Below, piece after piece: positions 43,851 through 54,260 of a stretch of 64,000 nt of DNA; position 1 is the stretch's first letter; every line of letters begins with the position of its first letter. The notes below the pieces were generated by a model. The model ran no database searches. It saw nothing but the letters and a program-made list of their open reading frames with translations, and was not told the origin of the DNA. Source of the DNA: Myxococcaceae bacterium (GTDB taxonomy: Bacteria; Myxococcota_A; Polyangia; Polyangiales; Ga0077539); contig SCUS01000102.1 of NCBI GenBank assembly GCA_004297725.1, positions 83,901-147,900 on the forward strand. Direction: 5' to 3'. The position numbers and the translations under genes were made by a program.

Positions 43851-46144
43851 GATTGAACCTTCGGCGCGTCGAGGACCTCTCGCACCTTCTTTGTGAGCAA
43901 CATGGGAGTGAGCGGCTTCTGTAGAAAAGCCACGCCTGAATCGAGCACGCCATGCTGGAGAATGGCGTCGTCGGTATATCCGGACATGAACAGCACCTTC
44001 ATCTCTGGTCGCATGTGAGTGAGACGCTCGGCGAGCTGCCGGGCGCTCATCCGCGGGAGCACGACGTCCGTCAACAGGAGGTGGATCTTCGCGCCGTGCT
44101 TCTCGCAGATGAGAAGCGCCTCTCCGCCGTTCGACGCCACGAGGACCACGTAGCCGCGCCGTCGAAGGATGTTCTGCGCGATGGCACGCACCTGGTCGTC
44201 GTCCTCGACGAGGAGGATCGTCTCGCTGGCGCGACGAGGATCGGTCGGGGGCGCCTCCGCCGGGTGATGGTCGGCGGCGCCGCTGACCCTCGGGAGGTAG
44301 ATCTTGAACGTCGTGCCCTCGCCAGGCTCGCTATAGAGCCAGATGTGGCCCCCGCTCTGCTTCACGATCCCGAAGACCGTCGCGAGCCCGAGCCCCGTGC
44401 CCTTGCCCGGGGCCTTCGTGGTGAAGAAGGGCTCGAAGATCCGTGTCTGCGTCTTCTGGTCCATCCCGAAGCCGGTGTCCGTCACCGCGAGCATCACGTA
44501 GGGGCCGGCCTGCACGTCGTGGTGCGCGTCGGCGTAGTCGTCATCCAGCATGACGTTCTCGGTCTGGATGGTGAGCTCGCCGCCCCTGGGCATGGCGTCG
44601 CGCGCGTTGACCGCGAGGTTCATCACGATCTGCTCGATCTGGCCCGGGTCGGCCCTCACGTTCCAGAGGCCGCTCGATGGGAGCATCGTCAGGGTGATGT
44701 CGGCCCCCAGCAGGCGGTGCAGCAGCTTCGCCATCTTCACGAGGCTCTGGGAGAGGTCGAGCACCTTCGTCTCGAGCACCTGCTGGCGGCTGAACGCGAG
44801 GAGCTGCCTGGTGAGGTCCGTCGCTCTCACGCCTGCCGTCCTGATCTCCTCGATGTCCGCGCGGAGCGGCTCGTCGGGCTGGAGGTCGGCGGCGATCATC
44901 TCCGCGTAGCTCAGGATCACGGACAGGACGTTGTTGAAGTCGTGCGCGACGCCCCCGGCGAGGCGCCCCACGGCCTCCATCTTCTGGGCTTGAAGAAACT
45001 GCGCCTCCAGCGTCCGTCGCTCGGTCACGTCGGTCTGGAGTCCGACGAAGTTCGTCACCCGCCCCGCCGCGTCGATGACGGGTGAGAGCGCGAGGAGGTT
45101 CCAGAAGGCGGTGCCGTCCTTGCGGAAGTTGAGGAGCTCGACCGTGCAGGCCTCTCCCCTCCGGACCGCCTCGTGGAGCTTCGTCTTCGTGGTGGGATCG
45201 GTGCCCGGACCCTGCAAGAATCGGCAATTCCTGCCGATCACCTCGGCGGCCGAGTAGCCCGACAGCCGCTCGAAGCCAGGGCTCGCGTAGACGATCGGGT
45301 GATCGTCCTGGGTGGCGTCGGTGATGAGGATGCCCTGGGTCACGGCCTGGATGGCGCGATCGCGGATGCGCAGCGCGGTCTCGGCCTGAAGGCGGACCGT
45401 GACGTCGCGGATGTTGCACTGGATGACCCGCGCGCCGTTGACGAGGTAGACGTTGCTGACGAACTCGACATCGACCTTTCGACCGTCATGCGTCTTCAGC
45501 GGCAGGTCGTCGTAGCGGACATACTCGTTGGCCTGCAGCTCGCTGAAGGAGGCCTTGGAGGCCGCGGTGTCCTTGAAGGCGCCGATCTCCCATAGATGCT
45601 TCCCGATGAAGTCTTCACGCTGGTAGCCTGTCAGCACCGTCATGAACGGATTGACGTCGACGATGCGTCCGCCGTCCGCGTCGAGGATCAGGACACCGTC
45701 CTTGGCCGATTCGAAGAGGCGGCGATATCGAGTCTCTGACTCTCGCAGGTCGGCGTCGGCCTTCTTTCGATCCGTGATCTCGATGATGTAGGAAAAGAAA
45801 TGCAGCGGAGCGCCCTCGGCGCCGCGCCGTAGCTGGGTCGTGACGTAGACCCATACGTAGCTGCCGCCCGCGGCCTGAAACTGCTTCTCGGATGCGGTGG
45901 CCTCGCGCTCGCCGGCGAGCAGGGCGCGGGCCGACTCGCGGGTCTTCGCGACATCGTCGGGGTGGGTGAGCGTCAGGAACGACGTGGCCAGCAGCTCTTC
46001 GGCGGAGTACCCGAGCATCGCCGCGAGCGCTCGATTGACGCGCAGCCAGTCTCCATCCGGCGCGGTGATGGCCATGCCGATAGGCGCGTTGTCGAAGAAT
46101 GCCTTGAACTCATCAGTCTCGCGAGAGTCTTCCCAGACTTCCAT
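43847..46144 (-). CDS. LOV-domain hybrid sensor histidine kinase
   Basis: 765 residues, cytosolic. Two PAS domains (about 11-127, 138-252) are followed by a LOV-type PAS (about 263-378) with the photo-adduct motif GRNCRFLQ (Cys307) and the flavin-contact residues Asn339 and Asn349 (NFRKDGTAFWN) and Gln370 (VGLQTD). The kinase has His401 (GGVAHDFNNVLSVI), GFGMDQ and GTGLGLATVFG, and a C-terminal receiver with Asp693 (LTDVVLP) and Lys743. Every position needed for blue-light sensing is present. ATG 46144 chosen; the frame upstream is not protein-like. Confidence 0.9.
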   Translation of the reverse strand: MEVWEDSRETDEFKAFFDNAPIGMAITAPDGDWLRVNRALAAMLGYSAEELLATSFLTLTHPDDVAKTRESARALLAGEREATASEKQFQAAGGSYVWVYVTTQLRRGAEGAPLHFFSYIIEITDRKKADADLRESETRYRRLFESAKDGVLILDADGGRIVDVNPFMTVLTGYQREDFIGKHLWEIGAFKDTAASKASFSELQANEYVRYDDLPLKTHDGRKVDVEFVSNVYLVNGARVIQCNIRDVTVRLQAETALRIRDRAIQAVTQGILITDATQDDHPIVYASPGFERLSGYSAAEVIGRNCRFLQGPGTDPTTKTKLHEAVRRGEACTVELLNFRKDGTAFWNLLALSPVIDAAGRVTNFVGLQTDVTERRTLEAQFLQAQKMEAVGRLAGGVAHDFNNVLSVILSYAEMIAADLQPDEPLRADIEEIRTAGVRATDLTRQLLAFSRQQVLETKVLDLSQSLVKMAKLLHRLLGADITLTMLPSSGLWNVRADPGQIEQIVMNLAVNARDAMPRGGELTIQTENVMLDDDYADAHHDVQAGPYVMLAVTDTGFGMDQKTQTRIFEPFFTTKAPGKGTGLGLATVFGIVKQSGGHIWLYSEPGEGTTFKIYLPRVSGAADHHPAEAPPTDPRRASETILLVEDDDQVRAIAQNILRRRGYVVLVASNGGEALLICEKHGAKIHLLLTDVVLPRMSARQLAERLTHMRPEMKVLFMSGYTDDAILQHGVLDSGVAFLQKPLTPMLLTKKVREVLDAPKVQS

Positions 46145-46191
46145 CGTCGCACCCCGATCGGGCCGACCGTAGCACGCTTCCAGTCCACGCC

Positions 46192-46204
46192 GGTGACAGT
46201 CACC
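46192..46204. promoter_or_regulatory. Palindrome upstream of LOV kinase operon
   Basis: GGTGACAGTCACC is a perfect palindrome around a central A, 48 bp upstream of the kinase start in the 159-bp gap. This is a usual operator position. The binding protein is unknown. Confidence 0.35.
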
Positions 46205-46303
46205 TGAACGTTGCAATGGAGCGCGCCCGTGAGGTCGAGTCGCCGTGATCGCGGCAGGCGTCGCGGGGTTGCGCGTCGGCGCGTCAGGGCGTCGGCAGTG
46301 GTC

Positions 46304-47245
46304 TCAGGAGCCGCAGACCGAGGCTCGGTAGCTCGCCTCGGGCGTGAGGTAGCTGCCCGACGCCCAGCCGCGCACGCCGTTGTAGTCCACGTTGTACCAG
46401 CCCGAGACGGGGCCGCCGACCACGGTCACCTGGGCGCCGCAGGGCATCGCGGTGATGATCGCCCCGGACGTCCCAGCCGAGCGACGGAGGTTGAGCCCGC
46501 CCGCGACCACCCGCATCCGCGGCAGCGTGACCGGAGCAGGCGCGGGCGTCGGAGCGGGAGCAGGAGCAGGAGCGGGAGCGGGAGCAGGCGCGGGCGTCGG
46601 GCTCGTCGCTACGCTGCGATCGCGAAACCACGCCGTACGCCGTGCGGCGCCGTCGGTGTTGAGCTCGATGTGCAGGTGGTCGTTGTGCGGGTGAGGACCG
46701 CCGTAGGCGCGCAGCTTCGAGCCTGCGGGGCGGCTGGCGTTCCAGGTGCTGCGGTCCCAGATCACGAGCTGTACGCCGAGGCTGCTGGCATTGGCGATCA
46801 GCCAGTTGGCCACCGCGTCGCCGACGGTGTTGTCGGCCTGTCCGCGAATCAGCGGAATGAACACGTCGAGCGCTCGCCCGGTGCCGTGCACGGACATCTG
46901 GCTGGTGTTCGCCGTGTTGGCCCGGCACGCGTACCCGTCATAGGAGCGCACCCCGCGGAAGCTCCGCTGCAGGTGGTCGCCGAGCTCTCTCGTCCCGGCC
47001 AGCAGGCCGCCGCCGCAGTTGCGCCCGCCGCTCCAGGAGGGGGCGTCGTCGTAGCGCGCCCACTGCCGATCGCCCGCGGCGCTCGCGCTGGCCGACGGCG
47101 TCCAGCGACCCGCCACGGCGATCTCGCCGACGTCGCTGGCCTCGTCCCAGTCGTCCGAGTCGCCCTCGTCGGCCGCGCAGCCGACCGCCGCCGTCGCCAT
47201 GAACCCGATCCCCACGAGACCCAGAAGCAGACGGTGCGCGCTCAT
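46304..47245 (-). CDS. Lipoprotein with peptidase-like (M15/extensin-like) and SH3 domains
   Basis: 313 residues from ATG 47245. Lipobox AAVGC (Cys23). The middle domain has SVHGTGRALDVF and HPHNDHLHIEL, which supply the His/Asp/His pattern of zinc M15-type peptidases or the related extensin-like domain, suggesting peptidoglycan or glycan binding. A Pro-Ala repeat linker follows, then a bacterial SH3 domain (GLNLRRSAGTSGAIITAM). It is therefore a likely cell-wall-acting surface lipoprotein. Whether it cleaves is not certain. Confidence 0.75.
   Translation of the reverse strand: MSAHRLLLGLVGIGFMATAAVGCAADEGDSDDWDEASDVGEIAVAGRWTPSASASAAGDRQWARYDDAPSWSGGRNCGGGLLAGTRELGDHLQRSFRGVRSYDGYACRANTANTSQMSVHGTGRALDVFIPLIRGQADNTVGDAVANWLIANASSLGVQLVIWDRSTWNASRPAGSKLRAYGGPHPHNDHLHIELNTDGAARRTAWFRDRSVATSPTPAPAPAPAPAPAPAPTPAPAPVTLPRMRVVAGGLNLRRSAGTSGAIITAMPCGAQVTVVGGPVSGWYNVDYNGVRGWASGSYLTPEASYRASVCGS
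46533..46600. repeat. Pro-Ala coding repeat with a 20-bp exact duplication
   Basis: GGAGCAGGCGCGGGCGTCGG occurs at 46533-46552 and again at 46581-46600, with GGAGCR units between. It encodes the Pro-Ala linker of the SH3 lipoprotein on the minus strand. Confidence 0.85.
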
Positions 47246-47493
47246 CAGGGTCCGGGCCCACTGCAAGCCCACAGCCACCCCCCGCGGTCGCGCGATGGGT
47301 GGGGTTTCTGTGATCGATCGCCTGGTCACCCGAGTGCCCACCGGACGGCGTTGTGTCGTGTAGGTCTCCCAGCGCAGGGGTGGGCAGGGGGTCTCCCGGG
47401 TCGAAGTTTCGTGGCGTCGGCGCGGTGTGTTGTAGTCACCCCTGGCGACGTGAGGCAGCGTCCGATCGCTCCCGATCGCTTGTAGGTGAAACG

Positions 47494-48069
47494 ATGATGC
47501 TCCCGACGCTCGAGACCCGCACCCTCTTCCAGCGCGCGGGCGTGTTCGACGCGCTCACCGACGAGGAGGTGGAGGCCTTCACGCGCTTCCTCGTCGAGCG
47601 GCGCCTCACGCCCGGCGAGGCCCTGTTTCGCGAGGGCGACCCGGGCTCCTCGCTCTTCGTGCTGCTCTACGGCGACGTGGCGGTGGAGGTGCACGGGGCG
47701 GGCGACGAGCGGGTCGTCGTCGGTCGCCTCGTCGCCGGAGACGTCATCGGCGAGCAGGCCTGCCTCGACCCCGCGCCCCGCTCGGCCACCGTCACCGCGA
47801 CCACCCACGCGGTCGCCGTCGAGCTGAGCCGCGTCGAGCTCGATCGCATGTCCCGCGAGCTCCCTCGGGTCGCGTCGCTGCTCCTGGGGCTGATCATCCA
47901 GGACATCACCGACCGCCTCCGCTCGGTGGACCGTCGCATCGAGGCCGAGCTCAGCGCCCTCGGCCGCGCGGACGGAGCGCCCCGTCGGCCGTCGGTTCCG
48001 CCGCTGCCCCCGCCGCCGGCCCACTCGATCTGGCAGCGCCTGGCCCACCGCTTCCGAGGTGCACCGTGA
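47494..48069 (+). CDS. Cyclic-nucleotide-binding-domain protein (first of pair)
   Basis: 191 residues, with AGGTG five bases upstream of ATG 47494. It begins LFQRAGVFDALTDEEVEAFTRFL and has the cNMP fold: FREGDPGSSLFVLLYGDVAVEV, then GDVIGEQACLDPAPRSATVTATT, the phosphate-binding-cassette position. Residue order is that of CRP-type domains, but the cassette is not a textbook RSA hit. After about residue 140 comes a Pro-rich tail with no HTH. It overlaps the next CNBD gene by 4 bp. Ligand and output unknown. Confidence 0.82.
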   Translation: MMLPTLETRTLFQRAGVFDALTDEEVEAFTRFLVERRLTPGEALFREGDPGSSLFVLLYGDVAVEVHGAGDERVVVGRLVAGDVIGEQACLDPAPRSATVTATTHAVAVELSRVELDRMSRELPRVASLLLGLIIQDITDRLRSVDRRIEAELSALGRADGAPRRPSVPPLPPPPAHSIWQRLAHRFRGAP

Positions 48070-48671
48070 TCACCGTCGCACAGCTCCGCAGCACCGGTCG
48101 CCTCACGGCCTTCTCCGACGACGAGCTCGAGATGCTGCTCAGCGTCTGCTCCGACCGCACCTTCGCGCCCGGCGAGGTGCTCTGCCGACAGTCCCGCCCG
48201 GCGGCGTCGTGCTTCATCATCGTCTCCGGCGCGGTGGACGTCGTGAAGGAGACCCAGGGGCACGAGCGCCTCCTCACCCGCCTGACCGCGGGCGCCGTCG
48301 CCGGCCAGCTCGCGCTCGTCGACCGCTCGCCGCGCTCCGCGTCGCTCGTCGCCAGCACCGCGGTCACCGCGCTCGAGCTCACCCGCGACGTGTTCGAGCG
48401 CCTGCTCCACGCGTCGAGCCCGCTCGGGTACCGCTTCCAGATGGAGATCGCGATCGCCAGCGGGCGCCAGCTTCGCGACGCCACCCGACGCCTCTCGGTG
48501 CTCCTCGGGGCCACCGACGGGCCCCCCACGCCGACCCCCGCGCGCGACGCCGAGCTCGCCCAGCTCCGCGACTCGGTCGGCGACCTCGACGTGCCGGTGG
48601 TGTCCTTCGACATCGTCGAGATCAACCCCGTCGAGCGCGCGGTCGACCCCCTCGAGCCGCCGGAGCGCTGA
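48066..48671 (+). CDS. Cyclic-nucleotide-binding-domain protein (second of pair)
   Basis: 201 residues from a GTG overlapping the previous stop. CRP-like fold: FAPGEVLCRQSRPAASCFIIVSGAVDVV, then AGAVAGQLALVDRSPRSASLVAST. No helix-turn-helix follows; the C-terminal 60 residues are acidic and end in VERAVDPLEPPER. It is a diverged sister of the gene before it. Two stand-alone CNBD proteins of this kind could form a heteromer. Confidence 0.82.
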   Translation: MITVAQLRSTGRLTAFSDDELEMLLSVCSDRTFAPGEVLCRQSRPAASCFIIVSGAVDVVKETQGHERLLTRLTAGAVAGQLALVDRSPRSASLVASTAVTALELTRDVFERLLHASSPLGYRFQMEIAIASGRQLRDATRRLSVLLGATDGPPTPTPARDAELAQLRDSVGDLDVPVVSFDIVEINPVERAVDPLEPPER

Positions 48672-48751
48672 AAGCGCGTCGTTCGCCGCTTGCGCGATCG
48701 TCGGTCCGGGGTACACCGCTTCCCCTCCGAGTGACATCTCACCCTCCGACC

Positions 48752-49924
48752 ATGACCGACCACGCGCTGAGGCTACGAGTCATCGACGCCATCGGGGTGA
48801 TCCCCGAGGCCGCGTGGGACGCCCTGCTCGACGAGGCCTGCACCCCCTTCCAGAAGCACCGCTGGCTCGACGGCATGGAGCGCGAGGGCTGCGCCGTCGA
48901 GGCCACCGGGTGGCACCCGCGGCACCTCACCCTCTGGCGAGGGGAGGCCCTCGTGGCCGCGGCGCCCGCGTACCGTCGCGACGACAGCCAGGGGGAGTTC
49001 GTCTTCGACCACGGCTGGGCCAACGCCGCCCACCGCGCGGGCATCCGGTACTACCCCAAGCTGGTGCTGGCGGTGCCGTTCACGCCCGCCACCGGGAGGC
49101 GGGTGCTGGTGGCGCCGGGGGAAGACCGCGCGGCCCTCTCCAGGGCGATCTTCGAGGGCGCGGTCGCGCTCGCGAGGGCCGAGCGGCTCTCCTCGGTGCA
49201 CGTGCTCTTCCCCACCGCCGACGAGGCCGAGGTCGCCGCGTCCGCCGGGGCGATGATCCGCCTCGGGGTGCAGTACCACTGGGACAACCCGGGCTACCGC
49301 GACTACGAGGAGTTTCTCTCCCGCTTCGACAGCAAGCGGCGCAACCAGCTACGCCGCGAGGCGAAGGCGGCCGGGGAGCAGGGCATCACCCTCAGCACCC
49401 GGCGGGGCGACGAGCTCTCCGAGGCCGACGCGGCGCTGGCCTACCGGCTCTACCTCTCGACGGTGGAGAAGTTCGCGTGGGGGCGGCGCTACCTCACCGA
49501 GGGCTTCTTCCGGCGGGTGCTGCGAGACCTGCCCGAGCACCTCGAGCTGGTCGAGGCGAAGCGGGGAGGGGAGGTCATCGCCGGGGCCATCAACGTCGCC
49601 TCGAAGACGCACCTCTACGGGCGCTACTGGGGCTGCTTCGAGGAGCACCCCTTCCTGCACTTCAACGTCTGCTACTACCACTCGATCAGGGAGTGCATCG
49701 CCCGGGGGGTGAGGCGCTTCGAGGGGGGCGCCGGGGGCGAGCACAAGGTCACCCGGGGCTTCGAGCCCTCGGTGACGCGCTCGTGCCACTGGGTGTTCCA
49801 CCCCGGGCTCGACCAGGCGGTGAGGGAGTTTGTGGGACGGGAGAGCGCGGCGATCGAAGCGGCATTACCCTCCATGCGCGCGGCGACGGGACTGCGGGCT
49901 TTTACCGTGACAGATAAACGGTAG
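48752..49924 (+). CDS. DUF482/GNAT-like acyltransferase (FemAB-type fold)
   Basis: 390 residues. It has the DUF482 layout, with WDALLDEACTPFQKHRWLDGME near the start, a GWHPRHLTLW strand, YRDYEEFLSRFDSKRRNQLRRE in the middle and GGAGGEHKVTRGFEPSVTRSCHW near the end, a pattern shared by peptidogalycan/GNAT proteins of this family. It probably moves an acyl or aminoacyl group to an unknown acceptor. It lies just upstream of clpS with a 27-bp gap and could share its transcript. Confidence 0.8.
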   Translation: MTDHALRLRVIDAIGVIPEAAWDALLDEACTPFQKHRWLDGMEREGCAVEATGWHPRHLTLWRGEALVAAAPAYRRDDSQGEFVFDHGWANAAHRAGIRYYPKLVLAVPFTPATGRRVLVAPGEDRAALSRAIFEGAVALARAERLSSVHVLFPTADEAEVAASAGAMIRLGVQYHWDNPGYRDYEEFLSRFDSKRRNQLRREAKAAGEQGITLSTRRGDELSEADAALAYRLYLSTVEKFAWGRRYLTEGFFRRVLRDLPEHLELVEAKRGGEVIAGAINVASKTHLYGRYWGCFEEHPFLHFNVCYYHSIRECIARGVRRFEGGAGGEHKVTRGFEPSVTRSCHWVFHPGLDQAVREFVGRESAAIEAALPSMRAATGLRAFTVTDKR

Positions 49925-49951
49925 CGAACCGAAGGATAGGACAAGGCATCG

Positions 49952-50281
49952 ATGGCGCGGCGACCGAAGGAACAAGACGACACCGGGGTGATCACCGAGG
50001 AGCGCTCGAAGGAGAAGCTCCAGCGGCCGAGGCTCTACAAGGTGTTGCTGCACAACGACCACTACACGACGCGGGAGTTCGTGGTGGCGGTGCTCATCGG
50101 GATCTTCAACAAGACCGAGTCGGACGCGGTGGCGATCATGATGCACGTGCATCAGAAGGGCCTTGGAGTGGCCGGGGTCTACCCCTTCGATGTGGCGCAG
50201 ACCAAGGTCGACAAGGTGCATCGGCTGGCGAGAGAGCACGAATATCCATTGCTCCTGACCATGGAGCCGGAGGACGACTGA
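49952..50281 (+). CDS. clpS: ATP-dependent Clp protease adaptor ClpS
   Basis: 109 residues, the usual length. It hands N-end-rule substrates to ClpAP. The motif YKVLLHNDHYTTREFVV (Asn35-Asp36) forms the binding pocket for the N-degron, and MMHVHQKG supplies the His of the pocket. The N-terminal 25 residues are flexible and charged, as in the family. It precedes clpA by 6 bp. Confidence 0.95.
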   Translation: MARRPKEQDDTGVITEERSKEKLQRPRLYKVLLHNDHYTTREFVVAVLIGIFNKTESDAVAIMMHVHQKGLGVAGVYPFDVAQTKVDKVHRLAREHEYPLLLTMEPEDD

Positions 50282-50287
50282 AGCATC

Positions 50288-52606
<2,319 letters not shown>

Positions 52607-52757
52607 CGCCTCTCTCCCTCCGCTCTCCTCCCCCGTCATCCCCCCTCCGATGTGCTGCGCTGGTTGCCTTTCGGGCATCCCGTGCACACCATCCCCCTTG
52701 CCAGACGGCGATCGCACTCTCGCGGTTGCTCCGCTCAGGCAGACGGAGTCCCTCCCG

Positions 52758-52898
52758 ATGATGAAGAACGTCGCACGCCCCACCAAGGTTCCCGCCGTGC
52801 AGAGTCTCGCGCAGGTCGTGAAGTTCGTCGCCCGCAACCCCTCCGAGCAGCCCTCCTGCCAGTACTGCCAGGGCGACTGCGGCGGCGGCTGCTTCTGA
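52758..52898 (+). CDS. 46-residue peptide with C-terminal Cys cluster
   Basis: Begins MMKNVARPTKVPAVQSLAQV and ends in a short segment with four Cys in the order C-x2-C-x3-C-x3-C (residues about 34-45), with Gly-rich spacers. A GGAG lies 10 or so bases upstream. The N-terminal 30 residues are mostly basic and hydrophobic, like a leader. It could be a small metal-binding protein or the precursor of a modified (RiPP) peptide. No modifying enzyme is next to it. It sits between clpA and the copper oxidase gene. Confidence 0.55.
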   Translation: MMKNVARPTKVPAVQSLAQVVKFVARNPSEQPSCQYCQGDCGGGCF

Positions 52899-52906
52899 TC
52901 TCCGCG

Positions 52907-54259
52907 CTACCTCCGGCGGTAACTCCTCGTCACATCCACCCCATCCGACCGTAGGCGCGCCTCGCTGGCGCTCGCTGCGACCGTCCCCTGTGGCGCCTGG
53001 TACCAGGCCGCCGGATCGGCGGTCGACGGGTCATCACGCACCTTCAGCACGGTGAACATCCCGCCCATGTCGATGTAGGAGTACGGCCCGTCGCCGCCCC
53101 GCATCGGCAGCGTGTTGGGGGGAATCTCCATCCGCATCTCCCCCATGCCGCCCATGCCCCGGTGGCCCATGGTCATGTACTCGGGCACCACCCGGCTCAT
53201 GCGCCGATCGACGGTGCGAGGGTCCATCCCGACCATGTTGGGAAGGCCGTGGGCCATCTGCATCATGACGTGGTGGGTCATGTGGCAGTGCATCGCCCAG
53301 TCGCCCGACTCCTCCGGCACGAACTCGATCACCCTCGTCGCCCCGACGGGCACCAGCACCGTCGTCTCGGGCCGCTGCGCGCTCGCGGGGACATAACCCC
53401 CGTCCGTCGCCGTCACGTAGAACCACAGCCCGTGGATGTGGATCGGGTGATGGTCCATGGGACCGAGGTTGCCCAGCCGGATGCGCACCCGCTCGCCCTT
53501 GCCCACCAGCAGCGGCGCCGTCCCGGGGAAGGCCTTGCCGTTGAAGGTGAGGACGTTGAAGTCGTTCATGGCGTTGGGGTCGGGGCGGCGCGTGTCGCCG
53601 TTGACCTTCCACTCGTGCGTCATCAGCACGAAGTCGCGATCGACCCGAGGGCCGCGGGCGCGCCTCGGATGCACCACGATCATGCCCACTGCGCCGAGCG
53701 CGATCTGGGTCATCTCGTCGTAGTGCGAGTGGTACATGAACGTGCCCGGGTGACGGAGCGTGAACTCGTAGGTCCACGTCTCGCCCGGAGGAATGGGGCG
53801 CTGCGAGAGGCCGCTCACGCCGTCCATCCCGCTCGGGAGCACGATGCCGTGCCAGTGCACCGTGGTGGGCTCCGGCAGCCGGTTGGTCACGTGGATGCGC
53901 ACCCGGTCGCCCTCGATCAGCTCCAGCACCGGGCCCGGAGTGAGCCCGTTGTAGCCCCACACCTCGACGGTCATGCCGGGCGCGATCTCGTGGGGGAAGG
54001 ACTCCACCACCAGGTGCCCGACCTTCACCCCGTCGACCACGCGCCACGGAAGCGTCTCCCCGTTGGGAACCGTCACCCCCGGCTGCCCCGCGGGAAAAGG
54101 CCTCGCGATGGATGCCCTCGCCGCCGGAGCGGGTGCGGGCGCGGCTGCGGGAGGGGCCTCGTGCCCCTCGTGGGTCTGCGCCTCGGCGCGCTGGGCGCGG
54201 GTGAGCAGGCCCACCGCCGTCGCGGTGCTCCCCACCTGAAGGAACGATCGTCGGTTCAT
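52907..54259 (-). CDS. Multicopper oxidase (Tat-exported)
   Basis: 450 residues. The N-terminus MNRRSFLQVG is a twin-arginine signal. All four copper motifs are present: HWHG, HSH (MYHSHYDEM), HPIHIHG and HCHMTHHVMMQM (the type 1 His-Cys-His with Met). A Met-rich segment (MGHRGMGGMGEMRMEI) near 365-385 resembles the copper-binding loops of cuprous oxidases such as CueO/CopA. Likely oxidises Cu(I) in the periplasm. It is the last gene of the leftward copper operon, one base after the TolC-like gene. Confidence 0.92.
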   Translation of the reverse strand: MNRRSFLQVGSTATAVGLLTRAQRAEAQTHEGHEAPPAAAPAPAPAARASIARPFPAGQPGVTVPNGETLPWRVVDGVKVGHLVVESFPHEIAPGMTVEVWGYNGLTPGPVLELIEGDRVRIHVTNRLPEPTTVHWHGIVLPSGMDGVSGLSQRPIPPGETWTYEFTLRHPGTFMYHSHYDEMTQIALGAVGMIVVHPRRARGPRVDRDFVLMTHEWKVNGDTRRPDPNAMNDFNVLTFNGKAFPGTAPLLVGKGERVRIRLGNLGPMDHHPIHIHGLWFYVTATDGGYVPASAQRPETTVLVPVGATRVIEFVPEESGDWAMHCHMTHHVMMQMAHGLPNMVGMDPRTVDRRMSRVVPEYMTMGHRGMGGMGEMRMEIPPNTLPMRGGDGPYSYIDMGGMFTVLKVRDDPSTADPAAWYQAPQGTVAASASEARLRSDGVDVTRSYRRR

Positions 54260-54260
54260 C

